Shown here: in pieces, positions 44,640-56,863 of the stretch
How the letters are laid out: each line of letters begins with the position of its first letter
Numbering within the stretch: the stretch's first letter is position 1
Program-made: the position numbers and the translations under genes
Notes under the pieces: generated by a model
What the model saw: only the letters and a program-made list of their open reading frames with translations
Databases searched by the model: none
Told to the model about the DNA's origin: nothing
Origin: Saxidomus purpurata
Taxonomy: Eukaryota; Mollusca; Bivalvia; Venerida; Veneridae
DNA: 64,000 nucleotides
Assembly (NCBI GenBank): GCA_022818135.1
Contig: JAFMSR010000013.1
Coordinates: forward strand, 30,314,119-30,378,118
Direction of reading: 5' to 3'

Positions 44640-45115
44640 GTTTTACATTGTATAAAGTTATATGATTATGTTCAAATATATTGTAATGCGTGAAAGGAAA
44701 TAGAGTAAAGCTGTGTTATAATATATGGATTGATTAAGGGGATACTTACAGTATTTGTATAAATTTATCTTTAAAATCGAATGTTTTAGTTTACAAACGT
44801 TTTGCGCTTGCGCAGCAGGAATTTCCTTTGTTTAGTTTTGGTTGGCACCATTTTAATTCGATGATGCAAATCTTTAGTTGTTCATGGTAGCAATCTATAT
44901 GATAAAGTTCAAATATTAGTAAGTGCGTGAATGGAAACTGAGTGAAGTTGTGTAAGTCAATATATATGGGTTAATTAAGGGGATACGCTATGTCCATAAT
45001 TTACAGTATTTGTATATATATTTATCTTCAGAGCGGATGTTTTTGTTTCCCAATATTTATGCGCATGCGCAGCAGGAAACTCCTTTGTTTATTTTGTTGG
45101 CACCATTTTCATGCG
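44640..45115 (+). repeat. Tandem duplication (two units of about 240 bp) with NRF1-like sites
   Basis: Both units contain TTCAAATAT, GT(A/G)A(A/G)TGCGTGAA, a GGTTAATTAAGGGGATAC-like word, ACAGTATTTGTATA and (T)GCGC(T/A)TGCGCAGCAGGAA, then CTCCTTTGTTTA...TTGGCACCATTTT. TGCGCATGCGCA-type words match the NRF1 motif. A third related site GGCGCATGCGTG lies near 43957. No gene start was connected. Confidence 0.6.
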
Positions 45116-45856
45116 AGAACGAAGTAGTTAAATTGAAATATATGTAATTGTAGATTGTTCTAATGGGTTGAGGTTATTTTGTAAGTGAGTATTGTTTATA
45201 ATATCAGTATTAAGTTATTAACGTTGATGTTTTTGTACTGGTTTGAGACCACCAAGCACGTAGTTCAATGAGCAGGGCACACACTGGGCTGAAAAAAGTT
45301 GTAGCCACTTTTTTTCGGAGTGATAGGGAGGGGTGTCCACTCCTGCAGGGTGGCGTGGCGAATAATTTTCTCTTCTTAAAGGTGAATGGTGATATTCTAG
45401 CTATACTTAGTGGTTTTGAAAGACAGTCTGTATCTTTGAAGCAAGTTTTGTATTTTAAATTGTAGTCCTGTGATGTTAAAGTTGCTAAAACCAATACAGT
45501 ACAAGTCAAATGTTTGAACGCCACCAAATGTAGTGGGGGTTGCGATAAGTAGTTATTTTGGATTTAATTTATGGTGATTAACCAAACCTAATCTTTTTGC
45601 ACTCTAATTTTGTATATGGCTGACCATTTGTTAATGTTGAATGCTAAAAAACGATGATTCTACGTGAAGTCTTTAGGCATTGTTTCCTCTGTATGAATTA
45701 TCAAATCATTGAAATAACAATTTTTTATTTTTATTTTCCTAAGTTTAGAATTCTAACATATAAATTTGCTTCAATTTATATTATTCTTGTACGAAAGAAA
45801 AAACATTTCGAAGATATAAATTAATTTGTTCCCACTATATAAATAAAGTTAATTCT

Positions 45857-45928
45857 ACTCCGGTGAGGTTTCGATCTCTGATCTCCCGCGTGCCAAGCGG
45901 GGGTGTATACCACTGCGCTATCGAGGCA
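45857..45928 (-). tRNA. tRNA-like sequence: tRNA-Asp-like body with a GGC anticodon, probably degenerate
   Basis: Read on the minus strand: CCTCGATAGCGCAGTGGTAT (box A), anticodon stem CCCGC / GCGGG with loop TTGGCAC (anticodon GGC), and box B-like AGATCGAAACC. The anticodon arm and flanks resemble eukaryotic tRNA-Asp (which has GTC), while GGC would read alanine codons. The acceptor stem pairs poorly. Best explained as a tRNA pseudogene or SINE head. Confidence 0.5.
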
Positions 45929-46261
45929 TTGAATATCAGAGCGTATAACTTCGTTATTCACCAATACAGATGTTTGTTTCGGAATGGCGGTACAAAATTT
46001 ATGTAAACAAATGAATTTAACTTCCCAGACACTTTAAATAATAAGTGGACACATCATAAACTTGGTAGTTTCGTAAAGTATATTCAAATATCTGTTAGTA
46101 GTCATTCGTTTAAAATCGGCTATTTCCGTAACATTTAGACTGGTTCGCGATCTCAAATCAAAAGACCACTTGTTACAAAAGAACACACTGTGAAATCAAT
46201 CTACAGTCTAAAAGTAGTTACGTCACCCCATGGAAATTTTACTTGCTGCATTCCAATATAC

Positions 46262-46283
46262 ACGCCACCTCCAGGTGGCGTGT
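46262..46283. repeat. Short perfect hairpin
   Basis: CACGCCACCT and AGGTGGCGTG, 10-bp perfect arms around CC. GC rich in an AT-rich context; a related GGTGGCGTGGCG lies near 45350. Function unknown. Confidence 0.6.
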
Positions 46284-46289
46284 AATAAG

Positions 46290-47600
46290 ACGACGATCTT
46301 CCATTACCTTGAAACTAATAAATTGTTTCATAATAATTCTATGCTGTTGAAAGCTTTTTGTTTCGTTTGAAATGAATTTAAACTTGCATATAAGTCAACG
46401 GTAAAGACCGAATTTTCACCTTTTAACAGATGAAGAAATGGATGTGATCTGATAATTTGATTGGTTAAGTGGTCAGTATAATGTCACGGCAAAGCCGTGA
46501 ATATGACTTGCGACACGGGGATATATGCCTTTGGACAAAATATTTGGAAACTAGCTTTCTTGCATATTTTGAACAAACAATGTTTCTATATCAATATTGG
46601 AAATATTAAGTTACCTACGTCCAGTGCATACAAAACTATAACATTGACTTAAATTTTCTTTATTAATCAAATAGCTGAATTTAAAAACGATACATAACGC
46701 CAATTGCATGAGAAGCTAGACTAGTTACATTTCCTTTAGCGATATTTTATCTGTCTGGCGATAATACAGTGATACTTAAAAAAGTGAGTCGGTGTGGCGT
46801 GTTCTGTTCTGTTGCTGGAGCGTTCTGGTAGTGGTCCCTATATGAAGAGGGCCCTTATGTATTAAAAGCGTTTTAACTACTGATAAATCAAATTTTCTGT
46901 CGAGTTATCAATACATCTAAGCAATAATGTGATGCAGTAGTTACTTGTGTTCTAGACCAAAGGCAACTAGTGGAAATACATGTAATGCTGTGGTTTATTC
47001 AATGGTGCTAAACCAGATTGTCATGTCCTCTTGCAAGGCAGCTCTTGGAAATGCCTGCAAGTTCTCCCTAAATTGAAAGGTTCTTTTCAAACTTTGGTTT
47101 GATCCGAAACAATCTGAAAGACAAATTGGGCATTTAGAAATGTGCAAATTTTGTGTTTTGCTACAGAATGCTGAGGGGAAAAGAGGAATTAGACTGGTAA
47201 TCACTGTATAATAATGTACAATATAACTTGATGTGGATTGAAACAGTGATTATGTAGTTTATAATGTCAGTTTGTGGTTTAATCTGCTTTAGAAGGGAAA
47301 TGTAAACATGATGTATTGTACATAAACATTCATAGTTGAGAATAAAAAAATATTTCTTGTAGTTGTTATCAGATTGTTACATCCAGACATATTCATTATA
47401 CGCTATATATCACTTATGTACTCATTCTAATGTAATACAAGATAACCATTGATCCAAAGCATCAAAGGTCGCCGCTTAAGAATTGAACAAGAGCAAGGGA
47501 AATTTAGATTTTTTTGTTTTTGTAACAGGAATACAAAAATGATAATACTGTTAAATTTTGTTTGCGCCTTAACATGTTACAAAGAGTGTTATAAAGAATA
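46290..47600. other. No gene recognised
   Basis: Low-complexity and AT-rich sequence. ATGTCACGGCAAAGCCGTGA (46481) contains a small hairpin and resembles ATGACGTCACAGCAAAGCC at 35746. Confidence 0.35.
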
Positions 47601-48687
47601 TACAAGAAAAACTGTGATACTACGTATCACAGCGGGCCTAGAAACAAAGCTTTCATGTAAATATTTTGAAATTGGAGATGCAAATAAACTTTACAGACTT
47701 TATAACAGAGACAGAATAAATCTACATTCTAGGTTCATGTAAAGCAAATACTTGACTACCTGGTTTGTGCATTTACAATTTAGTAACTCTATCTCATTTC
47801 CAGTGTATCATTTATGATTTAAAAAAAGAAACGAAATCATATGCATGAAAAAGCTTTAAATAGTCTTTATGCTCTTTCCGTTTTTTTCTTCATTAGATTG
47901 TATATACGAGCCCTATTTTCATTCAGCGCTAATTAAAACAAAGTTAACGCAGCAACATTATATGTTCTCCACTATTTTCCATTAAGGTGATTCTCAGAAT
48001 ATACAATACTATTCCTGCCTCTATCCTCACAAAATCGTTTGCAGTCAAAATGTTTGTAAACAAAACAACTCACATTTTTATGATTACTAAAAGTATCGTT
48101 ACCGACCAATTAGCCAACTTTGGCTACCTGTCAGTTTATTGCTGTAGACCAGTCTAATAATACGAAATGTAAACCAGTCTGATAAAAATAGAAAGTGCAT
48201 CCCGGCCAGTTAGTAAACTTTGGCTACCTTTCACTTTATTGCTCTAACATGACTTGTCTGATTTAAATAGACTGTCAGTGACTGTACAATGATACTTCCA
48301 TTTAAAAACAAATGAAGTGTGATTGTAAATTTTAAACTATAAAAATCGAGTCGTAGTAACGTAATGGACCCACTTTACCCGATACCGGCATGTTTGACCG
48401 GTATCGGTTTTTATACTGGCCGAACAATAAAAACTTTTCACTACTTATTAGACGTTACATAAGCATATAAAATAATTTGTCGTTTAACATGGATGAAAGA
48501 TAGAGATATCAATTTTTTGACAATTTTAAAGCTGCACAATGAACATTGGTTTAACCCATTCTTTATCATAACTTCCTAGGCGATTTTCATAACATTTTGT
48601 TCAAAGAACTATACACTACTTCACCTACATGATACATTTTCCAACCACGTATTAAATATAGCGGGCCGCTGCTGTTGCCCGCAATAA
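47600..48687 (+). repeat. About 1.1-kb dispersed repeat (GTGATAC hairpin family), copy A
   Basis: Starts near ACAAGAAAAACTGTGATACT with a hairpin CTGTGATAC-TAC-GTATCACAG and AGCGGGCCTAGAAACAAAG; ends ATATAGCGGGCCGCTGCTGT followed by TGCCCGCAAT. It includes GATACCGGCATGTTTGACCG with its GTATCGG partner (another hairpin). Copy C (53193-54310) shares the start, the hairpins and the end; copy B (52505-52785) is a 5' fragment. Confidence 0.75.
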
Positions 48688-48689
48688 TA

Positions 48690-50630
48690 AATAAGTTCTC
48701 CCATCAAAATATGATCACTTCAAGATGTGATTCATTTCAATTTTTGTAAAATACTGTTGCGTAATATGTAAAAGAAATATATATCCAAAAGTATTACACT
48801 GACAATAAAAATAGTTTAGTTTGTATTTTCTGTTTCTGTTTTCTTGAAAATGACCCAGCTGAATCAAAGTTTTGTGAAAACATCGCGAGTATATAACATA
48901 CACAGATTGTACCATTGTAAGAAAACTTTTCGAATAACAGTTTCAGAAGAGTGCTACAAGTTAATACTTTGAGACTGTACAGCGTAGATATCCGAAGCAT
49001 ATCGAGTGAAGTTGAGAGTTTCGGATAAACTGACTGTATTACGCTTATAATCAATTGAAAATAAGCTATTTGTAAACTGTCTGTCTGACATGGTTCCCTG
49101 TGATATTGTCACAATATTATGCATCATTGGGAAGCCTACGGTCTTAGCTTTCTTAATATATGCAATCTTATACATTTTATTTAACCACAAACATTTAATC
49201 AGTTGTTTAACCTGACTATATATCGGGAATTTTACATAGAAGTTTCATATAGTGATAAGTAGTTGGTAACATTTACGCGATAAAAATCGATAAAAATAGA
49301 CGGGGAATAGCCCTGTTTAAAACAATAAAGTCGTCTGACCTTGCGTTACAACAGCTGAGTTGTCAGCTAATTTTGTATATACGGAGTGGATAGCTTTATT
49401 GTTTACATCACGTGAGAACTATTTTTAACTTTCTAAAAATAAATAATGATTCACTTTACGTAGACTGGTTTCAAATATTTTATTGATCAAAATAGACCTT
49501 CACCATTTGAAATCGTGCACCACATGAGGGAATAAATAAAAAGATTTTAAAAAAAATAAAAATTAAACAATAAAAATATTAAAAATACATTTTCTGTAAA
49601 ACTTTATTGTCAGTGGGTAAAATTATCTTGCATCGAATAATCTTGGAAAAAAAATTAAGTCACGTGCCCCTCCACGTACAAAAAAGTATCCCATTCCAGA
49701 CAGTCCGCAGCACTTAAGTGCGGCGACAACAAGTTATAGCATTCCAAAAGTTCCTTCTAGGGCACATCTTTCTATATATTTTATTGAAGTACAAACTACG
49801 ACAATCGAAGCAAATTTAGGCATTAGTATCTACAATATTTAATACTCCACGCACCTGTTACTACGTCACGCTAGATCTGCTTTTATATGGTCACATGGTA
49901 AGTTCGCGCCAATACTTCTAGCAACAATATTAGCATATTTCTACGCTATGCAAACGATATGTAAATTAACATTCTTTCAGCTATTTGTCAAACTCATAAT
50001 GCAAAAGCATTGTCAGGCGATTTCTGCAAGTCCAACGTGCAATAGATCTAGCTTATTTTGTATATGTGTGCAATAGCTTACCTAGCCTAATTAATTTGGC
50101 GTTTCAGTGTGACCCCTTTCACAGATCTGATATTTTATAACTGTCACACCATTTTGTAGAAGGCGGACAGCTATTAAATGTCAACCTGTACAATCGGTTT
50201 GCCTTCGAAGTGTAAATAACGAGACTATAGCTTACCCAGTGAAGTTACCTCATAAAGGGAAATAACCACAGTAACGTAAACATGTAGCGTGTATGGAAAA
50301 GAACGGCTATTGGTTGTTAGTTGTTCCAATTTTCAATATCACAACGTTTAATTTATAACGGAAACACACCGAAAAACGGCTTACGTGCTGCATTGTTCAG
50401 TCAAGTGTGTCTGTACAATTTCAAGTGTCCCTTCCATGGAAGGAACAATAATATTAAATGAGGCAATAAAACGTCAGTACAGTTGAGAAAAATCATGTTT
50501 TATTTTTGGATAAATCATATTACCCAGTATTACCCTTGGCTGCCCATTTAGGGATATTGCCCGGCCTGGGTTTTCCCAGGAATTCCTGAGCATGAAAAAC
50601 CAGGCAAACACTACTCTACCAACCCTGAGA
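48690..50630. other. No gene recognised
   Basis: Several frames of 62-86 codons (for example 48794-49054 minus) have no recognisable domain, splice context or homologous counterpart in the window. CTTCCATGGAAG near 50432 and GCACTTAAGTGC near 49710 are small palindromes. Confidence 0.3.
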
Positions 50631-50639
50631 AAATTGAAT

Positions 50640-51331
50640 GCTGTAGGTTTTCATAATATTTGTTATTTGTGTCATGGTCATTGTATTTTACTACATTTTA
50701 GTGAGTTAATGTGATTTTTTTACTTTCTATTATTATACGTAATGTGAATATTGGCTTGGTGGAGATATTGTTTTGGTAGATGCATATGATAATTGTTTTC
50801 ATCTTATTTGGTGTTGTGCTGCCATGAAGTAAGTATACTATATACAGTAAATGGTTGTATAAATATAGCAATGTTGTAGAAGTGTACAATACAAGCTAGT
50901 TTGATGTATATAAACTTAAAAACCCATTCCATAAATTTAAAACCCTGTGAGATTTCCTTTTCATAAACTTTTGTAAGATTTTTTTATTACTAGCCCTTTA
51001 ATATGAAAGTTTTCAAATTTTGGGTAGTTCTTCTTGTTTCAATGGTATTTCTATTTTCATTTACATTCTAGTGATACAAATTTTACATTCTGTATCAAAA
51101 TGCAAGTTTAGACCTATGTGTTGCTTATGAATTCATTCATTTCCACTGTATCTTGGGTGCGCACCCAGTATAAGTAAATGGAGGTTATAATATATTTTCA
51201 AACTTGAATGTATAATGGATTCCATCTAAATATATATTTTATGCAACATAATTAATGACATAAGTCTTATTTGCTTCCCAAAAAAAAAAAAGGTGAAAAA
51301 TTTAACACTAAAAAAAAAAAAAAAAACCCTA

Positions 51332-51374
<43 letters not shown>

Positions 51375-51800
51375 CCAAAAAAAAAAAAAAAAAAAAAAAA
51401 ACACAAAAAAAAAAAAAAAAAATTTGTATATTCTGATAGTTTTATTTAATAAACTTAAAGACCCATTGCATGAGATTTTATTTTTTTTAAATGATAGTTG
51501 CTGTACTGTTTTGTTAAAAGCTGAAGGGTGTGGTTTTTTTTTTAATATTTGTTAATCATTTCATGGTGATATAGCTTTAGATACATTTCAGTGTGTTAAT
51601 ATGATTTTCTATTTTTACAGGTGATGATGTGAATACTAGTTTGGTGAATCTATTGTTTGGTAGATGCATATGTGTATTGTTTCCATGGCATTTGGTGCTG
51701 TGTTGCAATGAATATGTATATAGTAAATGCTTGTATAAATATAGCAATGTTATAGAAGCAATATACACTTGTTTTGATACATATCTGTGGAATTATACAA
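50640..51800 (+). repeat. Diverged tandem duplication, period about 0.9 kb
   Basis: 50640-50940 and 51540-51800 share GGTAGATGCATATG, TTTGGTGCTGTG/TTGTGCTGC, TATATA(G/C)AGTAAATG, TTGTATAAATATAGCAATGT and ATAAACTTAAA(A/G)ACCCATT in the same order. No gene product was recognised in either copy. Confidence 0.5.
51276..51422. repeat. Poly-A block with ACCC interruptions
   Basis: Nearly 150 bp of A with a few C/T islands. Like the G/C block at 34831-35120, its length and form suggest an unreliable consensus. The lysine-rich frame is meaningless. Confidence 0.7.
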
Positions 51801-52504
51801 AGTTCTCAGGAAGGCCACAGATAGGTGGTCTATATTATACACTTGGTATAAATATTAGTTGAATTATTGTAAATAGGTTTTCTGGAAAAAAATGTGTTGG
51901 GGTTATGGTTAGATATGTGCGTATATGTTGTGGTTTGAGTGAGTATTGTTTCATGTTTCGACACATGTTTGGTAAATGTATGTGTCATAATGTCGCCAAA
52001 GAATGTTTAATGCGTGGGAGCACACACTGCATTAATATGGTTGTGACGGAACATAACGGTTTTGTGCTAGTTTGCAAATCATGTTTTGCAGAAATAATTG
52101 GTGTATGGAACAATAACAGTGCCATATAAGACATATGGTGCAACACTTGTTTATTAGTGTAAAGTTTTATTGTACTGTTTTATGCATATTCTCTTGATAA
52201 CATTTGCTTCATTATTTCTTTATTTTTGCTAATATTGTCAGTGTCATTATGTGTTAAGGCTTGTTGCTTATTTTGCTTTGTTGCAAATGTTATATACTGT
52301 TTGTTAAATATTCAGGTTTGAAAAGTTGAAGTAAAGAAGAATAAGAACTGGTTGTGTACAAGGATGTTTGTAATGTGTTCCGGTTAAGGCTGTTGACTAT
52401 GTAAGTATATGGGCTGAAAGTTACAGGTTAATGTTTGCTGGTGCAGTGAGACTTCTATTGTGTAGCACTACTATATAGCCATACTATATCTGTTTATGGC
52501 TGAA

Positions 52505-52785
52505 TGTTAAACAAGAAAAACTGTGATACAGCGGGCCTAGAAACAAAGTCTTCATGTTAATATTTTGAAATGGGAGATACGAATAAACTTTATAGACTTT
52601 AAAACATAGACGGAATAAATTTATATTCTAGGTTCATGTAAAGCAAACACTTGACTATCTGGTTTGTGTAGTTACAATCTATAGCCTAAACTTTGGCTAC
52701 CTGTCACTTTATTGCTCTAACATTGCCATTTCTGATTAAAATAGACTGTCAGTGACTGCACAGTGATACTTTCATTAAATGAAAG
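52505..52785 (+). repeat. GTGATAC hairpin family, 5' fragment (copy B)
   Basis: CAAGAAAAACTGTGATACAG then CGGGCCTAGAAACAAAG, TTCTAGGTTCATGTAAAGCA, and TTTGGCTACCTGTCACTTTA through GTGATACTTTCATT follow copy A closely, then homology stops. Confidence 0.7.
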
Positions 52786-53192
52786 TGCTGGAGGGTCGAT
52801 TGTCTCTGAACACATGTGTAAATATCAGGGCAACCCATGCATGAGTAAAGTTATCAACAAACTGGAGACACAAATGTCCACAGAGTTTGACCTTTAACCA
52901 TATGTGTAAACTTTACTTTTGATAGGAACCCATGTGCTTACCTTTTGCATTCAGTGACTACATGTATGTTCAACTACCCTATAAAGTATCATAGCTGTGA
53001 ATGGTAACTGAGAAGTGGATTTTTACAAACCTGAACTGAAAATTCAAAGTTTGCACAACTTTTAATGTCATTCAAAAGTTATGGGATTTGCCCATAGGGT
53101 TGAGTGTATTGTGTCAATAATACAAAATAAATTCCTATCCTAAATTGTAGGCAAAAACTGAACAATGAGCAAGATCAAAGAAGATTAATAAT

Positions 53193-54310
53193 TGAACAAG
53201 AAAAACAGTGATACAAAGTATCACAGCGGGCCCACAAACAAAACTGACATGTAAATATTCTAGAAATTGGTGATGATTGATGTTGAGGCATGGCCCCAAA
53301 AGAACCCAAGGAAACCAATTCTGGTTGTACAAGCAAAACCTGACACGACTACTGACTGAACTTTACTGTTATCGAATAATATGTATACAGTATGTCTTAT
53401 TAACATTATCCTTATAAGTTTGACATGAATGAAGTTTTCTATGATTATTTGCTGTAAAACATTTAAAATGGTTTAAAGTCTTAAAATTATAAGTACAACA
53501 GAAGAAAAATGTAAAAAAAAAACAAAACTGTATTAAATGGGTTTCGAACTCGCGTCCGCCGCAGTAAGTCAGCGTAATTTCAATTTCCAGCATCTCTACC
53601 AACTGCTCTATGTCCGCCGAATATAAAGTTATTGGTAAAAAACGAATTGTTATAAATTTGTATATTGTAAGTCGTTCGTTTGCGCATTAATAGTATTAAC
53701 GATTAATTACACATTTAAAGTACAATAACGAAATAATATTATTCTATTCTGAAATGTTTTTAAATTATTTAGATTTATTACTATATAATTTTGAAAACAG
53801 AAATCGCTATAATGCCTAACAACTGTTTATATGGAACTACTTGTTTGTATGTTGTGCGTTCGGCCGTAAGGGCGATATACTCTGTTAACTTTAGGTCGAT
53901 TTTAACAATCGACCCAAAAACAAACTGAAGTGTAATTGTAAATTTTAAATAATAAAAATCGAGTCATAGTAACGTAATGGACCCACTTTACCCAATACTG
54001 GAAAATACCGGCATGTTTGACCGATATCGGTTTTTATACTAGCCGAACAATAAGAACTTTTCACTACTAATCACACGTTACATTAAGCATATCAAATAAT
54101 TTGACATTTACATGAATAAAAGATAGAAATATCAACTTTTTGACAATTTTAATGCTACACAATGAACAGTGGCTTAACCCATTCTTTATCGTACCTTCCT
54201 AAGCGATTTTCATAACATTTTGTTCAAAGAACTATACACTACTTCACCTACATGATACATTTTCCAACCACGTATTAAATATAGCGAGACCGCTGCTGCG
54301 GCCCGCAATG
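53193..54310 (+). repeat. GTGATAC hairpin family, copy C
   Basis: Starts AACAAGAAAAACAGTGATAC then AAAGTATCACAGCGGGCC and ends ACCACGTATTAAATATAGCG, AGACCGCTGCTGCGGCCCGCAAT. The end region is almost identical to that of copy A. The middle differs and holds a tRNA-like sequence. Confidence 0.7.
53530..53622 (-). mobile_element. tRNA-like sequence (box A and box B), SINE head or tRNA pseudogene
   Basis: On the minus strand: GGCGGACATAGAGCAGTTGG then TAGAGATGCTGG (box A-like) and, about 40 bases later, GCGAGTTCGAAACCC (box B). The middle is too long and does not make a clean anticodon arm, so a functional tRNA is unlikely. Confidence 0.45.
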
Positions 54311-54319
54311 ATGAAGCGA

Positions 54320-55640
54320 TTGTGTAGGGAGAAATAGTATATAATGTATAAATTACTTGTGTCTATAAAGTTTGGCATAATTAAGCTATATGTTAAAAGT
54401 TATGTGTGTACTACAATAAATCAACAGTCAATATGTTATTAACCTTTTACCCATGGTTACTGAACCTCACATAAAGCCTACAGACTGGATATATGTGAAT
54501 GTGAAAGGTGTTCTGGTGAGCATATGATTATAGAAGTATGTTGCTACTTGTACCAGGAAACACTTGAAATGTGTGACAATAGAATGCCTTTCTCTTCTTG
54601 TTGTCTTGATGATTTGTTTTAATGACTTTTAGTGTACAAGCATGTTATATATGGTTTTGTCAGAGGTATATTACGATAGATGTTGGTAATTGTTGTGTAA
54701 TTCATCGCCATGTGTATACTTGTTATGAATACCACATGTCTGTTTTTAGGTTTCTCAATTGATTGCATGGTGAAATGTTCAGTTTGTTTTGGTTCTTCAT
54801 TGGCTGACATACATATTCAAAATGTAAGTATACTTTGAGTTAAAGGAACAAGCATCTCATTTGGTTTATCAATTTGTGTGGTACCACAAATAATTATGAC
54901 TTCTTGTTGTCATTTTTACTGAACCAAATGGTACTAGCAATGAATTGCATGTCAAAGGATAAAAAACAAAGGAGTGTTTAGCACTACAACCAGTGCTGTT
55001 GTTCATGGTTACAATATGTGCCTGTTTAAATAACCACCTATAATTATGTGTGTTATTCAACATTCAGTATTTACACATATATGCTTAAAGTGTGTCACGT
55101 ATGAAAGGGTAAACCACTTATATTGTGTTAATGTTGGTATATTGTAATTATACATATATGCAGCATTCACGTACCTTCATTTTTGATTTCATTGTTTTAC
55201 AATGTATTCATGTTATCAGGAATTATAGTAATACATATTCGTATCTGGGCACATTGTGTTACATTTATGATGTTTATTGGGCAAAGAGCAAAGATAAACA
55301 GTTTCATTGATTTCTCTGACATGCATTGTGATAAACATGTACATGTTTATAAAACTGGAATTGTATGTATATAGTAAAACATTGAGGTCAATGTGTATGA
55401 TATATCCTATATGTATTTCCATATGCGCTTTCATAACAAGTAGACAAACATTTTGTTTTTCTGAGTTGTAATTGTTTAATGCATTGATGTTTTTTCTGAA
55501 ATATCATTGTTTAATGCATTGAAATAATTTTATATCTGTCAAGCCTTCTTCATTAAGTCACAATATCGCATTTCTTGAAAGTATTGTTCTCCTTTCTTAA
55601 GCCATTTCACGCAATATTTAGAAATTTTGAAAAATATTTA
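54320..55640. other. No gene recognised
   Basis: AT-rich. Overlapping 60-77 codon frames lack any product. 55640-55720 carries a short inverted fragment of the ATATCGCTCACC family (AAACCACAAGACC...GAGCTTAAATATTT). Confidence 0.35.
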
Positions 55641-56129
55641 GTACATCTCCCTTTCAAACCACAAGACCTTATAGGACCAAGAGCTTAAATATTTTGCATA
55701 TAGTATTGCTTAAAAGGTCTGTATTCAGTTTTCAATAATTATGAGGCACATACCTCATGGTTTGTAAATTTCATGAAAACAGAAATAAAAAGCTTTTTTC
55801 CTGTATAAGGCATTGATTCCCAGTTTTAAAAATTCAATTTTATTGTACTGATGATAAACAAAGCAGTATAGAATAAGCATGTTGAATATCAGGTCATTAA
55901 TACATAATCTTACAAGACAAATTTTGATGCAAAGCATCAAAGGCGCTGCGCATGTTTTTGAAACATGATTTAAAGGAATCAGAGTCATTTTAGAATATCA
56001 GTAAACAACCTATCAACGGGAAAAACCAAATACATTATGTTATATGTAACTGTTATCATAATAAGTAAAAAACCACATTTACTACAGTTTAACCAAAAAA
56101 TAAACGAATCATAAAACAACCTTCCGTAT

Positions 56130-56300
56130 AATGGTACGATGACGCCCATTAAACAAGGCTACAGCTCGTGGTCAGTAGACGCTTTTCGACGCAGACGAAA
56201 CCCACGTGATTAATTTTGTCTTTACTATTGGTCAGTTGTTAGCGATGCTTTACATAACTTTCATTGAGACCCCATGTATCGCATAGTTAGGTGAACGGTC
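56130..56300 (+). promoter_or_regulatory. Possible promoter region of the RPA1-like gene
   Basis: CpG content rises relative to the surroundings; an E-box (CACGTG, 56202), an inverted CCAAT box (ATTGGTCAG, 56228) and several GACGC words occur. The first coding exon upstream of 56864 was not identified, so the link to the gene is only by proximity. Confidence 0.25.
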
Positions 56301-56863
56301 TTATTTATAATGCCTACATTTTACTTTAGTATGTAGTAATTAAAATGGGTTTTCATTAATTATTCACGTTGACAACATATGTATTTAAACTTCAAAATGT
56401 TTAGAGATAGCAAAACAACTATCGAGAGGTTTTTTTCTGAACTTTGATGAATCTGGCCGTAGGGTCCGTAAACAAAGCAATAAAAAAACCGTAACCTTCA
56501 AGTTTGTGGAAAAGTTATTAAATATCCTATGAATATGTCAAAAGTTTTGAATTAACGGTCGAAGACGTATGCATCTGGTATAGTATTGTTTGTAATCATT
56601 TAATACTATTTATTTATTAATTATAGGGAGTTTGTTCAAACATAATACATAGTTTTTAATTACAATAATAATGTTGGCTGCTCCCTATTCGATTATGCAA
56701 CCCCATGGTACAAAATTAAAACCTATTCAATACTGACGCTGTGCTTCCGCACAGCGCCAACTATTAACAAGTACTTGCATTGAAAGTACTAAACAATAAA
56801 CATAATATTTGTAACTGTGTATATAACTTTCCTGTGCTGCATTGGTATTTTGTTGAACTACAG

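Noticed and set aside
45210..45527. 105-codon minus frame and overlapping plus frame
   Set aside because: Two overlapping frames on opposite strands with no motif, no splice signal and repeat-like surroundings.
51271..51555. Lysine-rich open frame
   Set aside because: Translation of a poly-A block.
51905..52129. Cysteine-rich 74-codon frame as a small secreted protein
   Set aside because: No signal peptide, no splice context and no second copy with a preserved frame; cysteine is expected from TGT-rich DNA.
52793..53915. GGGTCGATTGT and ACAATCGACCC as terminal inverted repeats of an insertion
   Set aside because: The right copy is part of a local hairpin (GGTCGATT-TTAAC-AATCGACC), the left edge does not coincide with the break in homology and there is no target duplication.
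56397..56530. Frame around 56395-56530 as the first exon of the RPA1-like gene
   Set aside because: About 47 codons are open but there is no ATG in that frame, no consensus donor, and no resemblance to the RPA1 N-terminal domain.
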